A DNA stretch of 35,995 nucleotides. It comes from UMGS621 sp964468815 (GTDB lineage Bacteria > Bacillota > Clostridia > Christensenellales > Borkfalkiaceae). Below the pieces are notes generated by a model. The model had not been told where the DNA came from. It did no database searches and saw only the letters and a list, made by a program, of their open reading frames with translations. A program made the translations under genes and the position numbers. The stretch covers positions 1 to 35,995 of the forward strand of contig CAYXWN010000017.1 in NCBI GenBank assembly GCA_964468815.1, in the 5' to 3' direction. This document shows positions 16,331-24,794 of the stretch, one piece after another (the stretch's first letter is position 1; each line of letters begins with the position of its first letter).

Positions 16331-18787
16331 ATGAATTTCGACGAAAATAAAAACACGATCACCGACCTCACGCTCCCTGTCGCACACGCTTACGCATGGA
16401 TTGACGAAATCCCTGCAAAATGCACCGAAACCGGGACGTTAGGTCATTATCATTGTTCCGGGTGCGGCAAAAACTTTGACGAATACAAAAACGAACTCGA
16501 CAGCATCGTTATCCCCGAAACGGAACACGACTACGGCACGTGGATTACCGAAACGCCTGCAAAATGTACCGAAGACGGAACGTTAGGTCATTATCATTGT
16601 CCGAATTGCGGAAAAGACTTCGGCGAATACGGAGAAGAACTCGACGACCTTGCCGTTTCCGCAACGGGGCACGACTACGGCACGTGGATTACCGAAACGC
16701 CTGCAAAATGCACCGAAGACGGCACGTTAGGGCATTATCATTGTCCGAATTGCAAAAAAGATTTCGACAACGACAAAAACGAACTCGACAGCATCGTCCT
16801 TTCCGCAACGGGGCATCATTGCGGCGCGTGGATTCCCGAAATTCCGGCAAAATGCACCGAAGACGGCACGTTAGGGCATTATCATTGCTCGGATTGCGAA
16901 AAAAACTTTGACGAAAACGAAAACGAACTTGACGATCTCGTCATCAAAGCCGCCCATCATTATGAAAACGGCGTTTGTACGGTATGCAAAGAAAAGAAGC
17001 CGTCCGTCGGTCTTGAATATTATAAAAGTTCAAATAACACTTATAAGGTAACCGGCATCGGCACTTGCACGGATACGGATATCGTCATTCCCGCTCTTTA
17101 TAACGGATTGCCGGTAACCTCTATCGGTTATTACGCATTTAATGATTGCGTCGAACTTACGAGCGTAACGATTCCGGATAGCGTAACAAAGATCGAATCG
17201 CATGCGTTCTGCAATTGCTCTAAACTTACAAGCGTAACGATACCGAACGGTGTTACGTCAATCGGAAATAATGCGTTTGCCTCTTGCACCGAACTTATAA
17301 CCGTAACGATTCCGGATAGCGTAACGTCAATCGGAGAAAGCACGTTCGATGGGTGCACGGCGCTTATAAGCGTAACGCTCGGCAGCGGAATAACCGAGAT
17401 CAATGAACTCACGTTTGCTCATTGCTCCAAACTAAAAAGCATAACGATACCGAACGGCGTAACGGCAATCGGAGACAATGCGTTTGCCTCTTGCACCGAA
17501 CTTATAACTGCAACGATTCCGAATAGCGTAACCTTAATTAACCAAGGCGCATTCTTTAAGTGCAGCAGTCTTACAAACGTGACGATCCCGAACAGCGTAA
17601 CCGACCTCGGATACATGGCATTCTCCGGTTGCACCGGACTTACAAGCATCGCGATTCCGAATAGCGTAACAAACCTCGGCACAAAGACGTTTGTCAATTG
17701 CACGGGGCTTAAAAACGTAACGATCGGCAGCGGAGTAACTTCTCTTAACAACACGTTTGAGGGGTGCACGGGGCTTGAAAGCATTATCATTCCGGATAAC
17801 GTAACCAAAATCGGTATGCGTACCTTCTACGGTTGTACCAATCTGACAAGCGTGACGATCGGTAGCGGCGTAACTTCGATCGAGAACTATTCTTTCTATG
17901 ATTGTATCGCATTAGCCGTCGTTCGCTATAACGCAACGGATTGTTCCGTCGACGGGAATATGACGCATCTGTTTTACACAAACGAGCAGAGCAATAATAA
18001 AATAAAAGTAACCATCGGCGCAAACGTAAAAAAGATCCCTGCATACCTATTCTATTCGCAATACGCTTCGGGGTACAAACCCGACATTACGGAAATCATA
18101 TTTGAAGACGGTTCGGTTTGCGAAAGCATCGGGGCATATGCGTTCGCTTACGCAAATATCACAAATATTACGATTCCGGACAGCGTAACCTCGATCGGCG
18201 AGCAAACATTCAAAAACTGTTTTAACCTTAAAAGCATGACGTTGCCGTTTGTGGGCGGATCTAAGACAGCCTCTTCCGCAAATAACGCAACAGAGTTCGG
18301 ATACATCTTTGGCAAAGGATCATCGGGCGATCGCTACGATTCGGCATATACCGTTAACAATCGTTTTATTCCCGTCAGTCTGAAATCAATCACGATAACG
18401 GGCGGAAATATCCCTTCCAAGGCGTTCAAAGGTTATCAATTTACAAGCGTTACGCTTCCGAATAGTTTAACCGCAATCGGCGATAATGCCTTCGAGGGGT
18501 GTAATGCTTTAACCAGTATAACGATACCGAATAGCGTAACCGGCATAGGAAATGACGCTTTCCGAAATTGCACCGCTTTAACAAACGTAACGATCTCGAA
18601 TAAGGTTACTTCTATCGGGAACTACGCGTTCTTTCAGTGCACCGCCTTGAAAACAATCAATTACGTCGGCACGCAAGAACAATGGAACGCTATTACAAAA
18701 GGGACGCAATGGGATTACTATTTGACCTCCTACTATACGCAGAAAAAACTCTCCTACACCCTCAACTGTAACTACTCCGAACGTTAA
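16331..18787 (+). CDS. Surface protein with Cys-rich repeats and BspA-type leucine-rich repeats
   Basis: The longest frame with its own ATG encodes 818 residues. The first ~220 residues hold 48-residue repeats with the pattern C-x10-C-x2-C (KCTEDGTLGHYHCPNC), a repeat type common in cell-surface proteins of gut Clostridia and possibly metal-binding. A short linker (VGLEYYKSSNNTYKVTG) leads to about eighteen BspA/LRR_5 repeats of 23 residues (xIGxxAFxxCxxLTSVTIPxSVT), with a non-repeat interruption near the middle. Such proteins bind host or microbial surfaces. There is no LPXTG or other C-terminal anchor, so the lipoprotein signal encoded in 16055-16102 would be needed for anchoring. As it stands, ATG 16331 would give a cytosolic fragment, so the 818-residue product is probably not functional as drawn. 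Confidence 0.8.
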   Translation: MNFDENKNTITDLTLPVAHAYAWIDEIPAKCTETGTLGHYHCSGCGKNFDEYKNELDSIVIPETEHDYGTWITETPAKCTEDGTLGHYHCPNCGKDFGEYGEELDDLAVSATGHDYGTWITETPAKCTEDGTLGHYHCPNCKKDFDNDKNELDSIVLSATGHHCGAWIPEIPAKCTEDGTLGHYHCSDCEKNFDENENELDDLVIKAAHHYENGVCTVCKEKKPSVGLEYYKSSNNTYKVTGIGTCTDTDIVIPALYNGLPVTSIGYYAFNDCVELTSVTIPDSVTKIESHAFCNCSKLTSVTIPNGVTSIGNNAFASCTELITVTIPDSVTSIGESTFDGCTALISVTLGSGITEINELTFAHCSKLKSITIPNGVTAIGDNAFASCTELITATIPNSVTLINQGAFFKCSSLTNVTIPNSVTDLGYMAFSGCTGLTSIAIPNSVTNLGTKTFVNCTGLKNVTIGSGVTSLNNTFEGCTGLESIIIPDNVTKIGMRTFYGCTNLTSVTIGSGVTSIENYSFYDCIALAVVRYNATDCSVDGNMTHLFYTNEQSNNKIKVTIGANVKKIPAYLFYSQYASGYKPDITEIIFEDGSVCESIGAYAFAYANITNITIPDSVTSIGEQTFKNCFNLKSMTLPFVGGSKTASSANNATEFGYIFGKGSSGDRYDSAYTVNNRFIPVSLKSITITGGNIPSKAFKGYQFTSVTLPNSLTAIGDNAFEGCNALTSITIPNSVTGIGNDAFRNCTALTNVTISNKVTSIGNYAFFQCTALKTINYVGTQEQWNAITKGTQWDYYLTSYYTQKKLSYTLNCNYSER
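16412..16920 (+). repeat. 144-bp coding tandem repeats (Cys-rich modules)
   Basis: The landmark CCTGCAAAATG or its close variant starts at 16412, 16556, 16700 and 16844, exactly 144 bp apart, giving four units with long near-identical stretches. Two older, diverged units precede them at spacings of 120 and 138 bp. Confidence 0.9.
17120..18660 (+). repeat. 69-bp coding repeats (leucine-rich repeats)
   Basis: About eighteen imperfect units of 69 bp encode 23-residue LRR_5 repeats, each with a core resembling AGCGTAACGATTCCG. The block is split near 17930-18110 and 18240-18400 by non-repeat sequence. Confidence 0.85.
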
Positions 18788-18814
18788 CGCTTTAACGCAA
18801 TCAAATCAATATAC

Positions 18815-18851
18815 AACCGTCCCCGAAAACGATCTGTTTTCGGGGACGGTT
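18815..18851 (+). terminator. Strong GC-rich hairpin after the repeat lipoprotein
   Basis: Perfect 16-bp arms, AACCGTCCCCGAAAAC and its complement, surround loop GATCT. No T-tract follows, so it is either an mRNA 3' stabilizer or a non-canonical terminator. Confidence 0.6.
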
Positions 18852-19011
18852 CATTTGGGGAACGCTTTCCCCCAAAGGCTACCGTTTCGTTTCCGACGGA
18901 TCTTCAAACACCGTCAACCGCTTTCGGCAATCCGTTCTCAATTGTTTATAAGAAAAAACGACTTAGTATCAGTCGCGTTTTATAAAAATATTAGCCCGAA
19001 ATAAAAAATAC

Positions 19012-19054
19012 AGCCTGCTATCTTTCGCAAAACACAAATACAGCAGGCTTTTTT
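19012..19054. terminator. Bidirectional terminator between convergent units
   Basis: Arms AGCCTGCT and AGCAGGCT enclose a 22-nt loop. TTTTTT follows on the plus strand, and TATTTTTTATTT follows on the minus strand. It can therefore end both the lipoprotein transcript and the tsaD operon. Confidence 0.7.
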
Positions 19055-19163
19055 CGCAAAAATAAAATATAAGCGTAATTCCTTACGACTAAAACGATAT
19101 AAAATAAATTTTCAACTCGCCGTAATCTTACAATTCCTCAAAAATTTATAAGAATTTATTTCG

Positions 19164-20234
19164 TTATTTTTTCCCTACGGGAAGGGCGACCGATAACGGT
19201 ACGTTCGCGGAAGCGTTTAACGATAAATCCGCAAACCGCCGCATACGATATTGTAAAAAGCCCTCCGCCGCGATCATCGCCGCGTTATCCGTACAAAGTC
19301 TTTTTTCGGGAAGAACCGCGCGAATTTGCTCCGCCGCGCACCGTTCGGAAAGCCGCTCGCGCAAATAACCGTTTGCCGCCACGCCGCCACCCGAAACGAT
19401 TGTTTCGAGATTTCTCTCCTTTGCCGCAGCAATCGCTTTTTCGACCAACACGTCCACCGCGGCGCATTGAAAGGAACAAGCGACGTCCGCTCTGTTCCAA
19501 GGCTCGTTTTTCTGCTCTTTCGTATGAACGTAATTGATGACAGCCGTTTTTAAGCCGCTGTAAGAAAAATCGTACCCCTTTGCCCCTTTGAGCATTTTGG
19601 GAAGCGGAATAAAGTTCTTTCCCTCTCGTGCAAGCCGTTCAACGTTCGGTCCGCCGGGGTAAGAAAGCCCTAATACGCGCGCGACTTTATCGAACGCCTC
19701 GCCCACGGCGTCGTCCAGCGTTCCGCCCAAAAGTTCCATTTCCTCGTAACTTTTTACGTGAAGAATCGCAGTATGTCCGCCGCTCGTTAACAGCGATAAA
19801 AAGGGAGGCTCTAACGTCCGATCGCACAAATACGCCGCCGCCATGTGTCCCCGAATATGACTGACGGGAATCAACGGCTTTTGCAAGGCGAAAGCCAAAC
19901 TTTTCGCGTAAGAAACGCCCACCAAAAGCGCCCCCAAAAGACCTGCGCCGTAGGTCACTGCGACGGCGTCCACCTCTTCGAGGGAAACGCCTGCCGCACG
20001 CAAAGCGCGCTCGCTCGCAACCGAAATCGCCTCGGTATGCGCACGGGAAGCGATCTCCGGAACAACTCCGCCGAACTTCGCATGCTCCGCCGCGGAGGAG
20101 ATAATCTCGTCGGACAAAATCTCTCTTCCGCCGCGCACGACCGATACCGCGGTTTCGTCGCACGAGGTTTCAATTCCTAAAATCAAGGCGTTCTCCTTGA
20201 CGGGAGTCGCCAAGACGCGTTCATAATAATTCAT
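19164..20234 (-). CDS. tsaD: tRNA N6-adenosine threonylcarbamoyltransferase
   Basis: TsaD, with TsaB and TsaE, installs t6A37 in ANN-decoding tRNAs. The 356-residue protein has the ASKHA-fold start ILGIETSCDETAVSVV and the metal motif HIRGH (His126, His130). It also has LLTSGGHTAIL and SGGGVAANGYLR. The start at 20234 overlaps the prfB stop as ATGA and adds about 15 residues before the usual family start. It is the last gene of the metK operon; tsaB and tsaE are not in the window. Confidence 0.96.
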   Translation of the reverse strand: MNYYERVLATPVKENALILGIETSCDETAVSVVRGGREILSDEIISSAAEHAKFGGVVPEIASRAHTEAISVASERALRAAGVSLEEVDAVAVTYGAGLLGALLVGVSYAKSLAFALQKPLIPVSHIRGHMAAAYLCDRTLEPPFLSLLTSGGHTAILHVKSYEEMELLGGTLDDAVGEAFDKVARVLGLSYPGGPNVERLAREGKNFIPLPKMLKGAKGYDFSYSGLKTAVINYVHTKEQKNEPWNRADVACSFQCAAVDVLVEKAIAAAKERNLETIVSGGGVAANGYLRERLSERCAAEQIRAVLPEKRLCTDNAAMIAAEGFLQYRMRRFADLSLNASANVPLSVALPVGKK

Positions 20235-21331
20235 TGTGATTTTTTCAAATAATCAATGATAAACGGATGAATTTCCCCGTCCATCACCGCATTGACGTTG
20301 GTATTTTCAAATCCCGTACGATGATCTTTTACGAGCGTATACGGGCAGAACACGTAACTTCTGATCTGACTGCCCCACTCGATTTTCTTGATCTCGCCCT
20401 TCAACGATTGTTCATGTTCCAAGCGTTCGGATTCTCTCTTTTCGATGAGTTTACTCATTAACATTCTCATCGCCATTTCCTTGTTCTGCACCTGACTGCG
20501 CTCGTTTTGGCAAGCGACGACGATTCCCGTCGGAAGATGCGTGATCCGCACGGCGGAATCCGTCTTATTGATATGCTGACCGCCGGCACCGCCCGAACGG
20601 TACGTATCAATCCGCAAATCTTCCGTGTTAATCTTGATCTCCTCGTTGTCCTCGATTTCCGGCATGACTTCCAAAGAAGCAAACGAAGTATGGCGACGTT
20701 TATTCGCGTCGAACGGAGAAATGCGCACCAAGCGATGCACGCCCTTTTCGGCTTTCAAATAACCGTATGCGTTTTCGCCCTCTATTTTCAGCGTAACGCT
20801 CTTAATACCCGCCTCGTCGCCGTCCAAACGATCCAACTCGTATACGCGATAGCCCTGCCGTTCCCCGTAACGCATGTACATACGATACAGCATAGATACC
20901 CAATCGCACGCTTCCGTTCCGCCTGCGCCTGCATGCAAGGTTAAAATGGCGTTCAGATTGTCGTATTTCCCCTTTAACAGCGCGGCAAGGTGCATTTCTT
21001 CCACCGTTTCTTCCGCGCGCTTCAAATCCTCTTCGATTTCCGAAAGCAACGCTTCGTCGTTTTCCTCTTCCGCAAGAAGAAGGATCTCTTCGGTGTCGTC
21101 GATTGCCTTTTCCGCACGATCGAACACAGTCGTTTTTGCCGTAATTGCGGCGATCTCGCGCGCCAATTGCTGCGAACGTTTCAAATCGGACCAAACTTCC
21201 TCTTGCTCGGAAAGCGCGGTCTTTTCGACGAGTTGCGCCCTCAATTCGTCCAAACGCAAAGAGTCGCCAGCCTCCGCAAGCATTTTGCGAAGTTCTTTTA
21301 ATCGGATTCTACATTCATCCGGCGTCATCAT
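20231..21331 (-). CDS. prfB: Peptide chain release factor 2 (no programmed frameshift)
   Basis: RF2 releases nascent chains at UGA and UAA. The protein has the RF2-specific SPF tripeptide (RISPFDANKRRHTSF) and the catalytic GGQ (SGGAGGQHINKTDS). The N-terminal helical domain and the C-terminal HDPF-type tail are complete. The gene is one uninterrupted frame: the usual in-frame UGA of RF2 autoregulation is absent at the place where it would fall (TCTTTGCGTTTGGACG). I start at ATG 21331, with AGAGGTG as ribosome site; a GTG at 21340 is possible but overlaps that site. It lies between secA and tsaD, the first position being standard for Bacillota. Confidence 0.96.
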   Translation of the reverse strand: MMTPDECRIRLKELRKMLAEAGDSLRLDELRAQLVEKTALSEQEEVWSDLKRSQQLAREIAAITAKTTVFDRAEKAIDDTEEILLLAEEENDEALLSEIEEDLKRAEETVEEMHLAALLKGKYDNLNAILTLHAGAGGTEACDWVSMLYRMYMRYGERQGYRVYELDRLDGDEAGIKSVTLKIEGENAYGYLKAEKGVHRLVRISPFDANKRRHTSFASLEVMPEIEDNEEIKINTEDLRIDTYRSGGAGGQHINKTDSAVRITHLPTGIVVACQNERSQVQNKEMAMRMLMSKLIEKRESERLEHEQSLKGEIKKIEWGSQIRSYVFCPYTLVKDHRTGFENTNVNAVMDGEIHPFIIDYLKKSQ

Positions 21332-21384
21332 TTCTTTCACCTCTCGAAAAACAGGACTGAAATCAGTCCCGTTTTAGCGTATTT

Positions 21385-24069
21385 TTAATTTTTTCCGCAG
21401 CAGTTTTTATACTTCTTTCCGCTTCCGCAAGGGCACGGATCGTTTCTTCCGATCGTCTTCCCTGCCTTAGCCGGACGCTTTACTTGCTCGGTTTCGTTGG
21501 TAACGTAGTCGCGCTTTTCCTCTTTTTTCATGACGGGAACTTTTTCGATCTCCGCCTTTAAGAGAACGCTTACCGTATCTTCCCGAATTGCCGCGGTCAT
21601 ATCCTCGTACATTTCGAGCCCTTCTTTCTTATACTCTACAACCGGATCGACCTGACCGTAAGAGCGCAAACTGATTCCCTTGCGCAGTTGATCCATCGAG
21701 TCGATGTGATCAATCCACTTCGTATCGACGTTTTTAACCAACACGATCTTTTCCAACTCGCGGTAATTGATCCCTTGTTCTTGATACCGTTCGATCTTGT
21801 CTTCGTAAACGCGAATGGTTTCGTCGATCAACTTTTGAACGAGATACTCGTAATCCCAATTTTCCACCTTTTCCGGCGTCACGAAATTGCTGTCCGGCGG
21901 CAAGAGTTTCTGATCAATCGCCTTGTTGAGCGCTTCGATATCCCACGTTCCGGGCTTATTTTCGTTATCAATAACCGAAGAAAGCACGGTGCGCACGTAT
22001 TCGGGAACGAGGTTTAAGATATCTTCGTGAACGTCCGGCGACTTGATGACGCGCAAACGCTCCGCATACATCACTTCGCGCTGTTTGTTCATAACGTCGT
22101 CGTATTCCAAGACGTGTTTACGAATACCGAAGTTTCTGCCTTCGATATTGCGTTGTGCGTTCTCGATCTGACGAGAAAGCATCTTCGCGGAAAGAGGCGT
22201 ATCCTCTTCCACCTTGAACATCTCGTAAACGCGCTGCATTTTGTCGCCGCCGAACCGTTTGGCGAGGTCGTCTTCCAACGAAATAAAGAAAATCGAAGAG
22301 CCAGGATCGCCCTGACGTCCGCTTCGTCCGCGCAACTGGTTGTCGATTCGACGCGATTCGTGCCGTTCCGTTCCCAAAATGTGCAAGCCGCCTGCGGCGA
22401 GAACTTTCTCGCGTTCGACGTCCGTAACGCTCTTGAAATCTTTATAAACCTCGCGATAATGCACGCGGATCTCTTGAATGTTTTCGGGGACTTCCGAAAT
22501 ATACGAGGTCGCAAGATCGAGATCTTCTTCCTCAACGCCCTCTTCGCGCAACTTTCTCTTCGCCAAAAATTCGGGGTTACCGCCTAACAGAATATCCGTT
22601 CCGCGCCCTGCCATGTTGGTCGCGATCGTAACCGCGCCGTACCGCCCCGCCTGTGCGACGATTTCCGCCTCGCGCGCGTGGTTTTTCGCGTTCAAAACGT
22701 TATGCTTGATTTTCTCTCTGATCAACAGACGGGAAATTTCCTCCGACTTTTCGACGGTAATCGTACCGACCAAGACGGGCTGTCCCTTCGCATGGCGTTC
22801 TTTGATCTCTTCGATGATCGCCTTTTCCTTAGCGGCGACAGTAGAATAAATCACGTCGTTCGCGTCGATACGCGCGATCGGACGGTTGGTCGGAATTTCC
22901 AAAACGTCCAAGCCGTAAATAGAACGGAACTCCTCTTCTTCCGTCTTTGCCGTACCCGTCATACCCGACAGTTTTTTGTACAGACGGAAGTAATTTTGGA
23001 ACGTGATCGTCGCATACGTTTTGTTTTCGTTGCGAATCTGAACGCCTTCTTTTGCTTCGATTGCTTGGTGCAAGCCGTCCGAATACCGACGGCCGATCAT
23101 CAAACGACCGGTAAATTCGTCGACGATAATGATTTCGCCGTCGTTGACGATATAATCGTTATCCTTTTTGAAAATGTAATTCGCCTTTAACGCTTGTTGA
23201 ATATGATGGTTGAGGTCGGCGTTTTCGATATCCGCAAGATTTTGCAGATTGAAAAACTTCTCCGCCTTTTCCGAACCGGATTCGGTGATCTGAACGGATT
23301 TTTCCTTAATATCAATGGTAAAATCCTCGTCCAAGGTCAACGTCCGAACGAAACGGTTTGCGGAAACGTACTTTTCGGAGGACTCTCCGCCCTTTCCGGA
23401 AATAATCAACGGAGTTCTCGCTTCGTCGATCAAAATGGAGTCCACCTCGTCCACAATCGCGAACGAAAGCGGCCGCTGTACCATTTGATCGAGACGGCTC
23501 TTTAAGTTATCTCTCAAATAATCGAAGCCGAGTTCGTTGTTCGTACCGTACAATACGTCGCAGCGATAAGCCTCTTTCTTTTCTTCGTCTTCCATTCCCG
23601 GAACGACGCAACCGACGGTCAAACCCATAAACTTATAAATTTTCCCCATCCATTCCGCGTCACGCGATGCCAAATAATCATTGACCGTTACGATATGAAC
23701 GCCGTTTCCGGAAAGCGCGTTCAGATAAGCGGGAAGGGTGGCAACGAGCGTTTTTCCTTCCCCCGTTTTCATCTCGGCTACGCGCCCTTGATGAAGGCAG
23801 ATACCGCCCATGACTTGCACCTTGTAATGACGCATATTGAGCACGCGCCACGCGGCTTCTCTGACCGCGGCGAACGCGTCGTACAAAATATCGTCCAGCG
23901 TTTCGCCCTTACTTAAACGCTCTTTCAATTCCGTCGTGACGTTCTTTAATTGTTCGTCCGTCATCACGGCGTACTTGCCTTCAAGGGAGAGAACCTTGTC
24001 CGCCATTTTGTCGAGCCGCTTTAAGTTTCTGCGGTTTTCCCCACCCAAAATGTAATTGATTAAACCCAT
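21385..24069 (-). CDS. secA: Preprotein translocase ATPase SecA
   Basis: SecA drives export through SecYEG. The 894-residue protein starts MGLINYILGG. It has Walker A MKTGEGKT (100-107), AIVDEVDSILIDEART, the helicase II part with TNMAGRGTDI and RGRSGRQGDPG, the scaffold and wing domains, and the C-terminal zinc tail CPCGSGKKYKNCC for SecB or ribosome contacts. The ATG at 24069 has an excellent ribosome site (AAGGAGTGATAAA). The frame is open further upstream inside comF, which is a shadow. It follows comF by 11 bases. Confidence 0.98.
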   Translation of the reverse strand: MGLINYILGGENRRNLKRLDKMADKVLSLEGKYAVMTDEQLKNVTTELKERLSKGETLDDILYDAFAAVREAAWRVLNMRHYKVQVMGGICLHQGRVAEMKTGEGKTLVATLPAYLNALSGNGVHIVTVNDYLASRDAEWMGKIYKFMGLTVGCVVPGMEDEEKKEAYRCDVLYGTNNELGFDYLRDNLKSRLDQMVQRPLSFAIVDEVDSILIDEARTPLIISGKGGESSEKYVSANRFVRTLTLDEDFTIDIKEKSVQITESGSEKAEKFFNLQNLADIENADLNHHIQQALKANYIFKKDNDYIVNDGEIIIVDEFTGRLMIGRRYSDGLHQAIEAKEGVQIRNENKTYATITFQNYFRLYKKLSGMTGTAKTEEEEFRSIYGLDVLEIPTNRPIARIDANDVIYSTVAAKEKAIIEEIKERHAKGQPVLVGTITVEKSEEISRLLIREKIKHNVLNAKNHAREAEIVAQAGRYGAVTIATNMAGRGTDILLGGNPEFLAKRKLREEGVEEEDLDLATSYISEVPENIQEIRVHYREVYKDFKSVTDVEREKVLAAGGLHILGTERHESRRIDNQLRGRSGRQGDPGSSIFFISLEDDLAKRFGGDKMQRVYEMFKVEEDTPLSAKMLSRQIENAQRNIEGRNFGIRKHVLEYDDVMNKQREVMYAERLRVIKSPDVHEDILNLVPEYVRTVLSSVIDNENKPGTWDIEALNKAIDQKLLPPDSNFVTPEKVENWDYEYLVQKLIDETIRVYEDKIERYQEQGINYRELEKIVLVKNVDTKWIDHIDSMDQLRKGISLRSYGQVDPVVEYKKEGLEMYEDMTAAIREDTVSVLLKAEIEKVPVMKKEEKRDYVTNETEQVKRPAKAGKTIGRNDPCPCGSGKKYKNCCGKN

Positions 24070-24080
24070 TTTATCACTCC

Positions 24081-24794
24081 TTATTCTTCCCGTCGCGAAC
24101 TGACCGACGCAACGGTTAACAAATAAACTTTTTTCGCTTCCGCGCCTTTCAATGCACGGGCAATGGCTTCCGCCGTCGCGCCCGTCGTCAAAACGTCGTC
24201 CACGAGCAAGATCGTTTTTTCTTTTACTTCCGTTCTGCGATGCACCCGAAAACTGCCCTCCGGATTTTGCCACCGCTCCTTCCCCGAAAGATTCGCTTGT
24301 CTAGGCGTTTCCCGAATTTTGACCAACGCGTCCGACAAAACCGGAACGCCGATCCGTTCGGAAAGCAATTGCGCCAACAACTCCGTTTGATTAAAGCCGC
24401 GCTCTTTTTGCCGCGCTTCCGTCATCGGAACGAACACGATATAATCCGCCGCCAAATAATGAGAAAAATACAGCCTTGCCATATCCCCGACAAACGCCTC
24501 GGCGAGATATTTCTTTCCGTTATACTTAAACGCTTGAATCAAGCCGCTGACGGGCGGACGGTACGAATAACAACTTCTCGCCCGATCCACTTCCGTCATT
24601 TGATTCTTGCAATCGTAGCAATAGTTCTGCGCCACGACGACCGCCCTGCCGCAATGATCGCAAATCGCGCCGTCGTTCTTCGGCAACGTCTTATCGCAAC
24701 GCGGACAGAAATAACGTTCCTCGGCGAACACCTCGTCCCCGCAAGCCAAACATCGCCAATCGGGACGGAACAACGCCCGAAACGGGCGTTTCAT
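24081..24794 (-). CDS. ComF-family phosphoribosyltransferase-like protein
   Basis: The 237-residue protein has ComFC layout. An N-terminal zinc-finger region with four CxxC-type pairs (CLAC, CPRC, CDHC, CYDC) is followed by a type I PRTase domain ending in the PRPP motif VDDVLTTGATAEA. ComFC supports DNA uptake in competent bacteria and otherwise acts in nucleotide or DNA processing; the partner ComFA helicase is not visible here. The start at 24794 overlaps the metK stop as ATGA. The comF-secA order is typical, but the hpf/yvyD gene often found between them is missing. Confidence 0.92.
   Translation of the reverse strand: MKRPFRALFRPDWRCLACGDEVFAEERYFCPRCDKTLPKNDGAICDHCGRAVVVAQNYCYDCKNQMTEVDRARSCYSYRPPVSGLIQAFKYNGKKYLAEAFVGDMARLYFSHYLAADYIVFVPMTEARQKERGFNQTELLAQLLSERIGVPVLSDALVKIRETPRQANLSGKERWQNPEGSFRVHRRTEVKEKTILLVDDVLTTGATAEAIARALKGAEAKKVYLLTVASVSSRREE

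Larger units (their letters stand above)
18788..19163. other. Gene-free 376-bp stretch between convergent genes
   Basis: I see no ORF with coding character. It holds a GC-rich palindrome (18815-18851) and a smaller TTTGGGG/CCCCAAA hairpin (18854-18876). An AT-rich bulged hairpin follows at about 18955-18982, then the bidirectional terminator at 19012-19054. The rest is AT-rich spacer. Confidence 0.7.

Noticed and set aside
16163..16987. Regularly spaced repeats suggesting a CRISPR array
   Set aside because: The units are contiguous coding repeats of 144 bp with no unique spacers, and they translate to Cys-rich modules.
13030..18787. A complete CBASS operon around the 2TM-Nudix-like gene
   Set aside because: No CD-NTase, E1/E2/JAB or HORMA/TRIP13-like gene is adjacent; the neighbours are fumarase subunits and a surface lipoprotein.
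19687..20163. 158-residue open frame overlapping tsaD on the same strand
   Set aside because: It is an Arg/Gly-rich out-of-frame shadow of tsaD.
21240..21331. RF2 programmed frameshift site in prfB
   Set aside because: The reading frame is continuous through the N-terminal region and no in-frame TGA is present.
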